Source: an uncultured Bacilli bacterium (GTDB taxonomy: Bacteria > Bacillota_I > Bacilli_A > RF39 > UBA660). Taken from it: 64,000 nucleotides of DNA. The position numbers and the translations under genes are program-made. The stretch covers positions 1 to 64,000 of the forward strand of contig CAKOWU010000008.1 of NCBI GenBank assembly GCA_934129885.1, written 5' to 3'. Under the pieces are notes generated by a model that was not told the origin of the DNA, ran no database searches, and saw nothing but the letters and a program-made list of their open reading frames with translations. The stretch's first letter is position 1. Every line of letters begins with the position of its first letter. Positions 1 to 9,166 of the stretch are shown here, piece after piece.

Positions 1-68
1 TGCATTTGAGTTAAATTATTCTTTTTTCTACATTCAGCTATAAATTTTCCTATTTTAATCTGATTCAT
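1..68 (-). CDS. XRE-family helix-turn-helix regulator, N-terminus only (cut by window edge)
   Basis: Only the first 22 codons or so are inside the window. The product starts MNQIKIGKFIAECRKKNNLT, the usual opening of a Cro/CI-type helix-turn-helix DNA-binding domain (I-G-x-x-I/L-x-x-x-R-x-x-x-x-L-T-Q). The ATG at 66-68 is preceded on the minus strand by GAAGGAAG at a normal ribosome-binding distance, which fixes the start. The perfect inverted repeat at 123-163 lies just upstream and could be its operator or the terminator of the gene before it. What it regulates cannot be told from here. Confidence 0.7.
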   Translation of the reverse strand, partial: MNQIKIGKFIAECRKKNNLTQM

Positions 69-122
69 ATTTTTTACTTCCTTCACTTTAAGTGTAAATT
101 ATTATCTAAAAAAAATACACAG

Positions 123-163
123 ACTAATCGTTGAGTGGGGTATTTTTTTTATCAACGATTAGT
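123..163 (-). terminator. 12-bp perfect inverted repeat, terminator or operator
   Basis: ACTAATCGTTGA (123-134) and TCAACGATTAGT (152-163) are perfectly complementary, with a 17-base spacer. On the minus strand the repeat is followed six bases later by a T-rich run, which fits an intrinsic terminator for the membrane protein gene at 200-502. Because it also sits just upstream of the regulator gene starting at 68, an operator role is possible. Confidence 0.55.
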
Positions 164-199
164 TGAATTGTTATAATTTGTGTGATAACTTGTAATTTG

Positions 200-502
200 T
201 TATTTATTCTTTTTAATTAGTTTGAATATATTTATAAATATTAAAACTAATAATATTATAAATAAAGTCAGTATTAACCAAGGTTCCAGCATTACATCAA
301 TAGTAGCAGTTTGTATCATAAATTCCCAGTCTGTTCCTCCAAATACGAAATCTTCTTTTTTCAAGCACCATAATGAGATTGAAATAGGAACAATAATAGT
401 CAATATCAACTGAATAATTCCCATCTTCTTATCTCGCTTTATTAGAGTAAGAATACCAGATATAATACCTAGTCCTGTTATCAATCCAATTACCAAATCC
501 AT
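200..502 (-). CDS. small hydrophobic membrane protein, function unknown
   Basis: A 100-residue protein with three predicted membrane segments (about residues 3-20, 27-46 and 73-95) and short charged linkers ending in KLIKKNK. There is no signal peptidase site and no family motif that I recognise. It is read toward the XRE regulator at the window edge and may share its transcript, a common pairing for small membrane proteins with unknown roles. The start follows a reasonable purine-rich stretch (GAAAGTGAGGTAAAT), which supports expression. Function cannot be assigned. Confidence 0.6.
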   Translation of the reverse strand: MDLVIGLITGLGIISGILTLIKRDKKMGIIQLILTIIVPISISLWCLKKEDFVFGGTDWEFMIQTATIDVMLEPWLILTLFIILLVLIFINIFKLIKKNK

Positions 503-581
503 AATATTTACCTCACTTTCAAATTACTATTTGTCTTTCAGTTTATATTATATCATTTTATTTACTTAAAATATTAAAATG

Positions 582-612
582 TTGGTTAATTTTACTGAAA
601 TCATGTTATACT
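582..612 (+). promoter_or_regulatory. promoter of the small RNA candidate
   Basis: An extended -10 box, TGTTATACT (604-612), lies 19 bases after a weak -35 (TTGGTT, 582-587). No coding start with a ribosome-binding site follows for about 170 bases, so the transcript would be a non-coding RNA or a leader starting near 619. Confidence 0.45.
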
Positions 613-618
613 AATTTT

Positions 619-751
619 AGTTAGTAGTTATTACTGCCTATAATTATTGCTTATAATGGTTGCTTTACCAGAACCATAAGGGCTCCATTGAGGAATCTGT
701 TCGGAAAATCCGAACTTACATATATGAATCATTCGAAAGAATGATTTTTTT
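619..751 (+). ncRNA. unassigned structured small RNA candidate with intrinsic terminator
   Basis: From the promoter at 582-612 to a strong terminator (AATCATTC-GAAA-GAATGATT followed by T7, 727-751) there is about 130 bases without a plausible coding start. Inside are a perfect hairpin GTTCGG-AAAAT-CCGAAC (699-715) and a possible closing pair AATGG/CCATT around 656-689. I compared it by eye with SRP RNA, 6S, tmRNA, RNase P and common riboswitch cores and recognised none. It could be an sRNA or an attenuating leader for the short reading frame at 790. Confidence 0.45.
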
Positions 752-789
752 GTGTTTATAAATCATCCATCCAAAAAAGAAAAGTTGAA

Positions 790-984
790 ATGATATGTAA
801 GTTTGCTTATGTAGAATACTCTTTTACAAACAGAAGTATTATAAGTCTTAAAAACACTAATATAGCCTATGTAAAATCCCATATTTTAAAAGTTAAAGAC
901 AATGACTACTTAATATTTGAAGATAGTGAAAATGTCTTTATAAACGGTTATAATAACAAAATTAAGTTTAAAAATTGGTGTTAG
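790..984 (+). CDS. short hypothetical protein, doubtful
   Basis: A 64-codon frame with plausible residue composition (acidic and aromatic, ending FKNWC) lying 40 bases after the terminator of the RNA candidate. There is no convincing ribosome-binding site before the ATG at 790. I do not recognise a family; it could be the tail of a decayed gene. It is the only reading frame on the plus strand between the RNA candidate and the transposase remnant, so it may belong to a small degraded accessory patch. Confidence 0.25.
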   Translation: MICKFAYVEYSFTNRSIISLKNTNIAYVKSHILKVKDNDYLIFEDSENVFINGYNNKIKFKNWC

Positions 985-1016
985 TATAGATATATAAACA
1001 TGAGATTTGGAAACAT

Positions 1017-1213
1017 TTAATCTAAATTCATATTATATATTGCACATACAACTTGCAAACGTTCATCATATCTATTCATGGGATTTCCATAAGTTTCTTT
1101 AATTATTCTATATATTTTAATACTTCTATTAGTATGTTCAATTTTGATTCTTATTGATGATAAAGCTTTATTGTATTTTTTTCTCACATTAAATTTTAAA
1201 AGAATGTGTTATT
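1017..1213 (-). pseudogene. C-terminal remnant of a DDE (IS5-type) transposase
   Basis: The minus strand reads ALSSIRIKIEHTNRSIKIYR and continues IIKETYG...YDERLQVVCAIYNMNLD to a stop at 1017-1019. This resembles the end of IS5/DDE_Tnp_4-type transposases: R-x-x-V/I-E-H (the catalytic Glu region), K-x-F/Y-R-I-x-x-x-Y and a final IYN. Only about 65 codons remain, there is no start codon, and an in-frame stop lies just upstream. No terminal inverted repeats were found next to it. The rest of the element has been lost, and clpC ends 27 bases away. Confidence 0.6.
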
Positions 1214-1224
1214 CGCCTTCAGAT

Positions 1225-1254
1225 AAAAAGGTCAAAGTTTTATACTCTTTGACC
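1225..1254 (-). terminator. clpC terminator, stop codon in the loop
   Basis: On the minus strand GGTCAAAG (1247-1254) pairs with CTTTGACC (1230-1237), followed by T5. The clpC stop codon (1240-1242) lies inside the loop. Confidence 0.8.
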
Positions 1255-3531
1255 GATATTTTTAACATTTATAGTTTTTTCTTCATTTATTAAGGCTTCT
1301 ACTATTTGGGTTTCTACTTTGTCTTTAATGACTTTGCTGACTTTTCTTGCACCATATTCTTTATAATTACTTAATTCTACGATATCGTCATTAATGTTAC
1401 CTGAAAATTTTATATCAATTTTATTTATATATTTTTCTTTTAAATCTTTTAGTTTTAACTGTACTATTTTATGGATATCATCTTTTGCTAGTTCTTTAAA
1501 GGTAACTACTTTATCTACTCTATTCATAAATGGAATGGAAAATTTACTATCTAATTTAGTATTGATGTTATTTTCTTTATTGAAGCCTACATTTATACTA
1601 TGGAAGCCAACGTTTGAGGTCATGATAATTACGACGTTATCAAATCTTACTATATTTGATTTACTATCTTTGATTTTCCCTTCGTCTAATACTTGGAGAA
1701 ATAGGTTTATGATATCTGGGTGGGCTTTTTCTATTTCATCTAGGATTAGGACTGAATATGGTTTGTTTTTTATTTCGTCTAGTATGTTATTATTGTCATT
1801 ATAGCCTACGTATCCTGGTGGCGCTCCGACTATTTTACTTATTGAATGGGGTTCTTTATATTCGCTCATATCTAGTTTGATGACATTTTTTCTTCCTACT
1901 AAGTTTTCGGCGAAGGTTTTAGCAAGTAATGTTTTTCCGACGCCTGATGGGCCGCAGAAGAGGCAGGAATAATTTTTATCGTTTAATCCTAGTTTTATTT
2001 TTTTGGCTAAATCTGAAACTATTTTAATGGCTTCTGTTTGACCAATGATTTTACTATTTAAAATTTTTTCTGTTTGTTTGATGATTGATTTTTTTTCATT
2101 TAAAAGTTCATAAACTGGGACGTTTGTTTTTTCACTAATTACTTTGGCGACCAGAGTGGCTGTAACTTTTTTATTATGTTTTTTATAGAGAGAAAGTTCT
2201 AGTTTGTTTATTTCATTCATTACTCTATGTTCTTTATTTTTATAGGCTGAGGCACTTTTGAAGTCATTATTTTTGATGGCTGTTTTTTTGCTTTTTATGA
2301 TTTCTTTTAGTTTTTTATTATAATCTTTATATTTAAGATAGTTTTTACTTTCTTTTAGACTGGCCTTGGCGCATACTTCATCTAATACGTCAATTGATCT
2401 ATCTGGCTCATGTCTATTATGAATATATTTTGCCGAAAGGTTTACGATTAGGTTTATTACGTTATCATCTATTATAACGTTATGGTAACCTTCATATATA
2501 TTTTTCAAATTATTTAAGATAGCGATTGTTGTTTTTTTATCGGGCTCTTCTATATAGACTTTTTGAAATCTTCTTTCGAGTGCGCTATCTTCTAAAATGT
2601 ATTTTTTATATTCATCGGTTGTCGTGGCACCAATACATCTTAAGGTTCCGCGTGCTAAGGCGGGTTTAAAAATATTTGAAGCGTCTATAGCACCTTCGGC
2701 TCCTCCTGCACCTACAAGGGTATGAATTTCGTCGATAAATAATATTATATTATTATCTTCTTCTATTTCTTTTAGAATTTTATTAACTCTTTCTTCAAAT
2801 TCGCCACGGTATTTGGTACCGGCCACACAACTACCCATATCTAGATTGATTATTCTTTTATCTTTTAATGATATTGGGGCGTCGCCTCTTACTATCATAT
2901 TAGCAAGTTCTTCTACTATGGCTGTTTTACCTACTCCTGCGTCTCCTATTAATATTGGGTTGTTTTTTGTTCTTCTGGTTAGTATTTCTAACACTCTTTG
3001 TATTTCTTTATCACGGCCGGTAACGGGATCTAGATTCCCTGACAAGGCTTTTTTATTGAGATCTACACCAAGTTCATCTAATAATAATTTTTTATTATTT
3101 TTTGAGGTTGCCAGTCTATATGTAAAATCATTATATAGTTCATCTATGTCAATGCTCATGCTTATTAGTATTCTAATTGCGACACCTTCACCTTCTTCTA
3201 GAAGACTTTCAAACAAGTGGTTTATTGTGACAATTCCTTCATTATTATCTTTGGCATCTATACTTGCGTTTTCAATGACTCTTTTAAGTAAAGGGGTATA
3301 AAGGAAAAATTCGCTTTTTTTGCTGCCGATTCCAACAACATTTATTACTTCCTCTTTAAATACTTTGTATGTTAATTTATATTTTTTTAATTTTGTACTA
3401 ACATTATTATCTTTTTTTAGTATGGCAAGTAATAGATGTTCTGATGAAACGTATGGATGATTTAAGTTCATCATCTCCTCTTTGGCACTTACCAATACTT
3501 TACGAGCACTTTCTTCAAAATTGCTAAACAT
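1240..3531 (-). CDS. clpC: ATP-dependent Clp protease ATP-binding subunit ClpC
   Basis: A Hsp100 unfoldase of 763 residues that feeds substrates to ClpP in the cytoplasm. An N-terminal double Clp repeat (about 1-140, opening FEESARKVLVSA) is followed by two AAA+ modules: the first with Walker A GDAGVGKT near 197 and Walker B LFIDEIHTLVG, the second with Walker A GPSGVGKT. The middle region is short and contains a UVR-like segment (about 405-440), which marks ClpC and not ClpB. It is somewhat shorter than the roughly 810 residues of Bacillus ClpC. A GAGAGGAG ribosome-binding site precedes the ATG. No ctsR, mcsA or mcsB lies beside it and no CIRCE element was seen upstream, so its control differs from Bacillus. 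Confidence 0.93.
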   Translation of the reverse strand: MFSNFEESARKVLVSAKEEMMNLNHPYVSSEHLLLAILKKDNNVSTKLKKYKLTYKVFKEEVINVVGIGSKKSEFFLYTPLLKRVIENASIDAKDNNEGIVTINHLFESLLEEGEGVAIRILISMSIDIDELYNDFTYRLATSKNNKKLLLDELGVDLNKKALSGNLDPVTGRDKEIQRVLEILTRRTKNNPILIGDAGVGKTAIVEELANMIVRGDAPISLKDKRIINLDMGSCVAGTKYRGEFEERVNKILKEIEEDNNIILFIDEIHTLVGAGGAEGAIDASNIFKPALARGTLRCIGATTTDEYKKYILEDSALERRFQKVYIEEPDKKTTIAILNNLKNIYEGYHNVIIDDNVINLIVNLSAKYIHNRHEPDRSIDVLDEVCAKASLKESKNYLKYKDYNKKLKEIIKSKKTAIKNNDFKSASAYKNKEHRVMNEINKLELSLYKKHNKKVTATLVAKVISEKTNVPVYELLNEKKSIIKQTEKILNSKIIGQTEAIKIVSDLAKKIKLGLNDKNYSCLFCGPSGVGKTLLAKTFAENLVGRKNVIKLDMSEYKEPHSISKIVGAPPGYVGYNDNNNILDEIKNKPYSVLILDEIEKAHPDIINLFLQVLDEGKIKDSKSNIVRFDNVVIIMTSNVGFHSINVGFNKENNINTKLDSKFSIPFMNRVDKVVTFKELAKDDIHKIVQLKLKDLKEKYINKIDIKFSGNINDDIVELSNYKEYGARKVSKVIKDKVETQIVEALINEEKTINVKNIGQRV

Positions 3532-3806
3532 ATTTTTCTCCTCTCTATAACATTCTATGATTATTGTGGGTAAAAATAATATTTTTTAATCAACAATTTT
3601 TTTATATATGGAAGGAAATGGGAAAAAAATTTTTAGTAATACGAAGTTTTTTGTTTGTTATAGTTTTTGCTTATGATATTTAATGGTTTATGGAGGTTTT
3701 TTGCAATATATTGTATATTTATTTTTTTGAATTACAATTTTTCTTTGCTATTTCGCATTGAACCAGGGTATTTTATATTTTTGTGTAGTAAATCATGCAG
3801 AATTAG
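3532..3806. other. intergenic region upstream of clpC
   Basis: About 275 very AT-rich bases between clpC and the terminator of the amidotransferase gene. It must contain the clpC promoter; a TAGAAT -10-like hexamer lies close to the start codon on the minus strand, but its -35 match is weak. I see no operator repeat, RNA structure or reading frame of note. Confidence 0.4.
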
Positions 3807-3830
3807 AAAAAAACAGACTACTCTGTTTTT
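3807..3830 (-). terminator. terminator of the amidotransferase gene
   Basis: On the minus strand AAAAACAGA-GTAG-TCTGTTTTT forms a 9-bp stem that merges into a T7 run, just after the gene ending at 3857. Confidence 0.75.
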
Positions 3831-3856
3831 GCGGCTTTAAAAGAAGTGGTAAGTTT

Positions 3857-4540
3857 TTAATTGATAATGCTTTGGATAAAGGCATCAAAAATTTTAATGG
3901 AATTTTTATCCATTAGGTATTCTGGGTGCCACTGAAGACCTATGATAAATTTTTTATTTGGGTATTCTACGCTTTCTATTATTCCGTCCTCACTATAACT
4001 AGATATTTTAAGCTCATTAATTTCAAAATCAACTTTGTCATTATGTGCGCTATTGACGGGGATAATTTCTTGTTTCAATATATCATACAATTTTGTTCTT
4101 TTTTTTATTTTTACGTTATGAATATATTTGTTTGGATCTCCGACATGATTTTTAGTTATTATTTTTTCTGTCATATCAAATTTTGTTCTTGTTTTAGCAA
4201 ACATTGAACAGATACACTGAAAACCGGCACATATTCCAAGAAGTGGTTTATTATGTTTTATAGCATGTTTTATTATATATTCATCAAAATTATAAAACGT
4301 GGTGCCACCTTGAAGGATAAATGCGTCACATTTATCCAAAATATAATTTAGTTTTTTTTCATTTATTTTATCATCGCCTACTTTTATATCAGTATAAAAT
4401 TTATTTTCTGTAGGCAAGAGTAAGATTGGCACTATATCGTTATACGCTACTAGGACTTTTCTTATGTATTCGTTACTTTGAAAGATTTTTTGGTTATCGA
4501 TATTATAATATGTTCTACCAACGATTCCAACTATTTTCAT
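3857..4540 (-). CDS. class I glutamine amidotransferase-like hydrolase (peptidase C26, PuuD type)
   Basis: A 227-residue cytoplasmic enzyme of the family that includes gamma-glutamyl-gamma-aminobutyrate hydrolase PuuD. The nucleophile elbow is GICAGFQ (Cys104) and the His/Glu pair lies in QWHPE (His205, Glu207), so the catalytic triad looks complete. The family's GICRG arginine is Ala here, and the protein is slightly shorter than PuuD (about 250), so the natural substrate is uncertain. It has its own terminator and is 84 bases from the trigger factor gene upstream, so it is probably a single-gene unit. A possible role is cleavage of gamma-glutamyl compounds. Confidence 0.75.
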   Translation of the reverse strand: MKIVGIVGRTYYNIDNQKIFQSNEYIRKVLVAYNDIVPILLLPTENKFYTDIKVGDDKINEKKLNYILDKCDAFILQGGTTFYNFDEYIIKHAIKHNKPLLGICAGFQCICSMFAKTRTKFDMTEKIITKNHVGDPNKYIHNVKIKKRTKLYDILKQEIIPVNSAHNDKVDFEINELKISSYSEDGIIESVEYPNKKFIIGLQWHPEYLMDKNSIKIFDAFIQSIIN

Positions 4541-4599
4541 GATTTTCCTCCTTTATTTTAAGTATATCAAATTGCTTTGTTATATACTACAATATTTAA

Positions 4600-4626
4600 G
4601 AAAAAAATCTAGAATAATCTAGATTT
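4600..4626 (-). terminator. mraY-tig terminator overlapping the tig stop codon
   Basis: AAATCTAGA (4605-4613) and TCTAGATTT (4618-4626) form a 9-bp stem with a 4-base loop, followed by a T run on the minus strand. The tig stop (4625-4627) lies in the stem. Confidence 0.85.
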
Positions 4627-5872
4627 AGGCTTTTAATAATTCCATTGCTTTACGCATTTTTGCGTCGTACTTAACCATTTCAATACCACCAAATAATTTA
4701 AGGAATTCTTCTTTTTCCATTTGGTATTTTTCAGCATATTTTTCGGCTTCTTTATCTGCTTCTTCGTCAGAAATTTCTATTTTTTCTTGTTTAGCAATTT
4801 CTTCTAACATAAGTCTTTGTTTAATTCTTTTATTGGCTTCTGGTATCATTTGGTCTCTTAGAGCTTTTTCGTCAGAGCCTGTAAACTGATAGAACTGTTC
4901 TAATGATAGGCCTTGAGCCGCTAAATTTTGTTTATATTGATCCATCATGCGGTCTAGTTCTTCTTCGGTCATTACTTCTGGTATTTCTACTTCTACTTCT
5001 TTTGCCGCAGCATCTAATAACTCATCTATATATTTATTTTCTATATCATTTTCTTTATGCATTAAAAGATTTTCAGATATTTTTGCTTCTAAGGCTTCTT
5101 TCGTATCTACGTCTTCCATCCCTAAATCAGCGAAGAATTCTGCATCTAGTTCTGGAATTTTTATTTCTTTGACTTCACTTACAGTAACTTTGAATACAGC
5201 TTCTTTACCTTTTAAATCTTCGGCATGATATTCTTCTGGGAATGTTACTTTTATATCTTTAGTTTCTCCCTTTTCCATACCTATTACTTGTTCTTCAAAT
5301 CCAGGTATAAATGTTCCACTGCCTATTGTAAGTGGGTAGTTTTCAGCTTTACCACCTTCAAATGGTACACCGTCTACACTACCTTCATAATCTATAACTG
5401 CAATATCGCCATCTTGAACTTTTCCTTCTTTGATAACGTTTTCAGCATATTTTTTTAACATATTATTTATTACTTCTTGAATTTCTTCTTTAGTTACTTC
5501 AGCCTTTTCTTTATTTACTTTTAAGTCTTTATATTTACCTAGTTTAACATCTGGTTTTAGAGTTAAAACGTAGTTAAATGTCACTCCATCTTTATCTAGT
5601 TTTTTTACTTCGATTTCTGGGCGCGCTACTAAATCGTCAACGACATCTTTGGCTTTTTCAAGCATTTCCATATATGATTTTTCTGTTACTGAATCTGCGG
5701 TTTCTATTAAAATGTTTTGTTCATAATTTCTTAAAATCATATTCTTTGGAGCTTTTCCTGGCCTAAAGCCATCTATTTTTACTTTTTTAGCAATTTTATT
5801 ATAGGCTTTATTATATGCTTCTTCCCATTCTTTTCCATTTACTGTTATTTCGATTTCTTTTGTTTTACTCAT
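4625..5872 (-). CDS. tig: trigger factor, ribosome-associated chaperone
   Basis: A 415-residue chaperone that binds the ribosome exit tunnel and helps nascent chains fold. The ribosome-docking signature GFRPGKAP is at residues 35-42. A FKBP-type prolyl isomerase domain follows (about 150-240, with GDIAVIDYEG and IPGFEEQVIGM), then the helical C-terminal domain rich in Glu and Lys. The N-terminus lacks about 10-12 residues compared with typical trigger factors (around 430), starting directly at the first beta strand. It lies 15 bases after mraY and almost certainly shares its transcript. Downstream is a strong terminator, so the unit is mraY-tig. Confidence 0.93.
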   Translation of the reverse strand: MSKTKEIEITVNGKEWEEAYNKAYNKIAKKVKIDGFRPGKAPKNMILRNYEQNILIETADSVTEKSYMEMLEKAKDVVDDLVARPEIEVKKLDKDGVTFNYVLTLKPDVKLGKYKDLKVNKEKAEVTKEEIQEVINNMLKKYAENVIKEGKVQDGDIAVIDYEGSVDGVPFEGGKAENYPLTIGSGTFIPGFEEQVIGMEKGETKDIKVTFPEEYHAEDLKGKEAVFKVTVSEVKEIKIPELDAEFFADLGMEDVDTKEALEAKISENLLMHKENDIENKYIDELLDAAAKEVEVEIPEVMTEEELDRMMDQYKQNLAAQGLSLEQFYQFTGSDEKALRDQMIPEANKRIKQRLMLEEIAKQEKIEISDEEADKEAEKYAEKYQMEKEEFLKLFGGIEMVKYDAKMRKAMELLKA

Positions 5873-5887
5873 TTTTCTTCTCTCCTT

Positions 5888-6874
5888 TTAAATCCATACC
5901 CCAAAAATTATTGCGGCCATTCCTAGGATTAATCCTACTGACCAAAATAATCTTACGATATCCACTTCACTCCATCCAAGTTTTTCGAAATGATGATGAA
6001 GGGGAGCCATTAAAAATACTTTTGTATGAAATTTTTTAATGGCGATAAGTTGGATGATAACGCTAAGTGTTTCTATTATAAATACTCCTGCGATTACGCC
6101 CAGGGTTATTTCATAATTTGTTATAATGGCTACACTACCAAGTGCGGCACCAAGTGCTAGCGAACCAGTATCCCCCATAAATACTTTAGCAGGATAACAG
6201 TTATAAACTAAAAATCCTATTAAACTACCCACAACGATGAAACAGAAGATGGCTAAATCTTCACTTCCCGGGGTCCACGTTGCACCGAAACATAAAATTC
6301 CTAGGCTAGCGAACGCTATGGCACATAGGCCTCCTGCGAGTCCATCAAGTCCATCGGTAATATTTACGGCGTTACTGCTACCAACTAAAACAAATAATAA
6401 AAATATCCCATAAAGCCAACCTAGATTAATATTTATTCCTCTAACATTAATAGTTGGATCACTACCACTACTTAAGAATATATAGAAAAATACAAGAGCA
6501 ATTATTAATTGTATTAACAGTTTTACAAATATAGGAAAGCCTTTGTTATTGTGCTTTTTTACGATAAGATAGTCATCGACATAACCTAATATGGCATAAC
6601 TTATAAATACAAACAATACGATAAATATGTTATTACTAAATTCCATTTTTCCAGTTAAAATAAGGCCTAAAGTAATAACTATTATTGGAATTATAAACAT
6701 AATTCCTCCCATTGTTGGTGTTCCTTGTTTTCCTTCGTGTCTTTTTCCTAATGTTTTACTTACTGATTGACCTAGTTTTTCTTTTTTTAGCCATTTAATG
6801 ACAAAGTATCCAAAGATAACGGTAAAGACAAAACCAAGCATCATTGCCATGGCAGCTTTCGCTAGTATTAGCAT
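5888..6874 (-). CDS. mraY: phospho-N-acetylmuramoyl-pentapeptide transferase MraY
   Basis: An integral membrane enzyme of 328 residues that makes lipid I by moving phospho-MurNAc-pentapeptide onto undecaprenyl phosphate, the first membrane step of peptidoglycan synthesis. Family motifs are present in order: KQGTPTMGG near 50, a YVDDY-type aspartate pair, NITDGLDGLAGG, FMGDTGSLALG and the histidine motif APLHHHFEKLGW near the C-terminus. About ten membrane segments can be seen. The ATG at 6874 follows GGAGATGATGCT. It is separated from the rest of the division/cell-wall cluster and sits with tig, which is unusual. Presence of MraY shows that the organism builds a wall. Confidence 0.94.
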   Translation of the reverse strand: MLILAKAAMAMMLGFVFTVIFGYFVIKWLKKEKLGQSVSKTLGKRHEGKQGTPTMGGIMFIIPIIVITLGLILTGKMEFSNNIFIVLFVFISYAILGYVDDYLIVKKHNNKGFPIFVKLLIQLIIALVFFYIFLSSGSDPTINVRGININLGWLYGIFLLFVLVGSSNAVNITDGLDGLAGGLCAIAFASLGILCFGATWTPGSEDLAIFCFIVVGSLIGFLVYNCYPAKVFMGDTGSLALGAALGSVAIITNYEITLGVIAGVFIIETLSVIIQLIAIKKFHTKVFLMAPLHHHFEKLGWSEVDIVRLFWSVGLILGMAAIIFGVWI

Positions 6875-7082
6875 AGCATCATCTCCAAGCTAGATACAAT
6901 TATACCATTTTTTTATCTTTTTTGCACTCTTTTTGGGAATTTTGGGATAAAAATTTGTGAAATTTAGTATAAATGGTGCGGCGTTGTGGCGATGCTTATT
7001 ACTTGCGTGTTTTGCCTTTATTTGGACATGTTTATTTACTGGTGTAGTTTTATACTTAAATTCTCTAAATTCTATACTTATG

Positions 7083-7113
7083 AGAAAAAAGCACTAGGAT
7101 ATTCTAGTGCTTT
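7083..7113 (-). terminator. topA terminator overlapping the stop codon
   Basis: AAAGCACTAG (7088-7097) and CTAGTGCTTT (7104-7113) form a perfect 10-bp stem followed by T's on the minus strand; the topA stop (7112-7114) overlaps it. Confidence 0.85.
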
Positions 7114-9136
7114 ATTCGGTATAATCACAGTTTGAACATTTTATTTTATCTTTCTTTTTAACAAGCATACTTCCACATTCTGGGCATTTTTTTCCTATAG
7201 GTTTATCCCAATATGCGGTTTTACATTTTGGATAGTTATTACAGCCGTAGAATAATTTACCTCTTTTACTATGCTTTTCTACTATTTGTCCTTCTTCGCA
7301 ATTTGGACATTTAGTGATTATACTTTCTTCTCTATTTTCATTTTTTATATATTTACATTTTGGAAAGTTACTACATGCGGTGAATTTACCATATTTACCA
7401 TTTCTAATAACTAAAGGATGGCCACATTCTGGGCAATCTTCTCCGGTCTCTTTGGCTTCTTTTTTTGGTAATTTTTCTAGGGCTTCTTCGACTGAAGGCT
7501 CAAATTCTTTATAGAATTTTTCTAATATTTCATACCATACTTCTTTTCCTAGTGCGACTTCATCTAGGTCGTTTTCCATATTCGCAGTATATTCAACGTT
7601 AATAATATGACTAAAGAATTCTTGAAGTTTATCTGTTACCTCGAAACCTATTTCTGTCGGAATAAATTTCTTTTTATCTAACGTAACGTATCCTCTATTT
7701 TTTATGTTATCGACTATGGTAGCGTAAGTACTTGGTCTTCCTATTCCAAGTTCTTTCATATCTTTGATTAATTTTGCTTCAGTATATCTTGCGGGTGGTT
7801 CTGTGAAGTGTTGTTCTTTTTCTACCTCATTTGCATTTAATATGTCATTATTATTTAAGCTTGGCAATTCCTCGTCTTTCGTATCTTCATAATCTTTATA
7901 TACTTTTAGATAACCGTCAAACACCACTACTTGTCCAGTTGCTTTAAATATATAATCATTATTATTAAGTAGAATAGTAGTACCTTCTACTTTAGCGTCT
8001 TTCATTAAACTAGCAAGTGCTCTATAGTAAATCATTCTATATAGTTTAAATTCTTCGTCTTTTAGGTATGGCTTTACACTTTCTGGCGTTCTTTCGATAC
8101 TAGTTGGTCTAATACCCTCGTGTCCATCTTGAACGTTATCTTTCTTTTTACTTGTTTTAACTGTACCAACGTATTCTTTACCATATTTACCAGCAATGTA
8201 ATTTTTGGTATCCGCGATGAATTCGTCAGATATTCTTACAGAATCTGTACGCATATAAGTGATAAGTCCGACTGTTTCGTTACCTAGGTCTATACCTTCG
8301 TATAACCTTTGAGCGATAGACATTGTTCTTCTAGCGTTAAAGTTTAGTTTATTAGATGCATCCTGTTGCATGGTACTGGTTTCATAGACTGGTCTTGAAG
8401 ATTTTGCTCTTTCTTTTTTTGTTACTGAATCTACACAAAAATCAGGTTTTAAGGCATTTAGTATTTTGTTTGCCTCATCTTCATTTTTTATTTCAATATT
8501 CTTTTCTTTATATGACGCTAGACTGGCATTAAACTTTTCAAATTTAGCGGTTATTGTCCAGTATTCTTCTGATTTGAAAGCCATGATTTCTCTTTCTCTA
8601 TCAACAATTAATTTTAAGGCCACACTTTGCACTCTACCAGCTGATTTTCCATCTGTCTTAGACTGTATTAACTTACTTAATCTAAAACCAATTATTCTAT
8701 CTAATATTCTTCTAGTTTCTTGGCTATTAACTAAATTTTTATCAATTTTTAGAGCATTTTTAATACCGTTTGTAACGCCTTTTTTAGTTATTTCGGGAAA
8801 TAATACTCTACTATAATTATTGTCATCTAAACCTAAAACATCATAAATATGCCATGCGATAGCCTCGCCTTCGCGGTCGGGGTCGGTTGCGATATAAACT
8901 TTGCTTACTTTTTTAGCTTCTTTTTTTAATTCGTCTATTACAGGCTTTTTGCCTTTGATTGTTTTATAATCTGGTTTAAAATGATTGTCAACATCTACAC
9001 CAAGGCCAAATTTTCCTCTAGTAGATAAGTCTCTTATATGTCCTTTACTAGATGTAACAACATAATCATTTCCTAAATATTTACTGATTGATTTTACTTT
9101 TGTTGGTGATTCCACAATAACTAAATTTTTTGCCAA
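7112..9136 (-). CDS. topA: DNA topoisomerase I
   Basis: A 674-residue type IA topoisomerase that relaxes negative supercoils. A Toprim domain is at the N-terminus (Glu9 in IVESPTK, DPDREGE at 85-91), the catalytic tyrosine is Tyr294 in ITYMRTDS, and three C-terminal zinc ribbons carry the CPECG, CPNCE and CPECG/CSNC cysteine sets. Length and order are normal for Bacillota. The first codon is TTG, chosen because GGAAGAGG lies just upstream and MAKNLVIVES is the canonical N-terminus. It has its own consensus promoter (9167-9195) and terminator, so it is transcribed alone. Confidence 0.95.
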   Translation of the reverse strand: MAKNLVIVESPTKVKSISKYLGNDYVVTSSKGHIRDLSTRGKFGLGVDVDNHFKPDYKTIKGKKPVIDELKKEAKKVSKVYIATDPDREGEAIAWHIYDVLGLDDNNYSRVLFPEITKKGVTNGIKNALKIDKNLVNSQETRRILDRIIGFRLSKLIQSKTDGKSAGRVQSVALKLIVDREREIMAFKSEEYWTITAKFEKFNASLASYKEKNIEIKNEDEANKILNALKPDFCVDSVTKKERAKSSRPVYETSTMQQDASNKLNFNARRTMSIAQRLYEGIDLGNETVGLITYMRTDSVRISDEFIADTKNYIAGKYGKEYVGTVKTSKKKDNVQDGHEGIRPTSIERTPESVKPYLKDEEFKLYRMIYYRALASLMKDAKVEGTTILLNNNDYIFKATGQVVVFDGYLKVYKDYEDTKDEELPSLNNNDILNANEVEKEQHFTEPPARYTEAKLIKDMKELGIGRPSTYATIVDNIKNRGYVTLDKKKFIPTEIGFEVTDKLQEFFSHIINVEYTANMENDLDEVALGKEVWYEILEKFYKEFEPSVEEALEKLPKKEAKETGEDCPECGHPLVIRNGKYGKFTACSNFPKCKYIKNENREESIITKCPNCEEGQIVEKHSKRGKLFYGCNNYPKCKTAYWDKPIGKKCPECGSMLVKKKDKIKCSNCDYTE

Positions 9137-9166
9137 AGTACCTCTTCCTTTCTGAAACTAATATAA

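Noticed and set aside
619..751. SRP (4.5S), 6S or T-box RNA
   Set aside because: The conserved SRP tetraloop region, the 6S open bubble and the T-box bulge sequence could not be found; left as unassigned.
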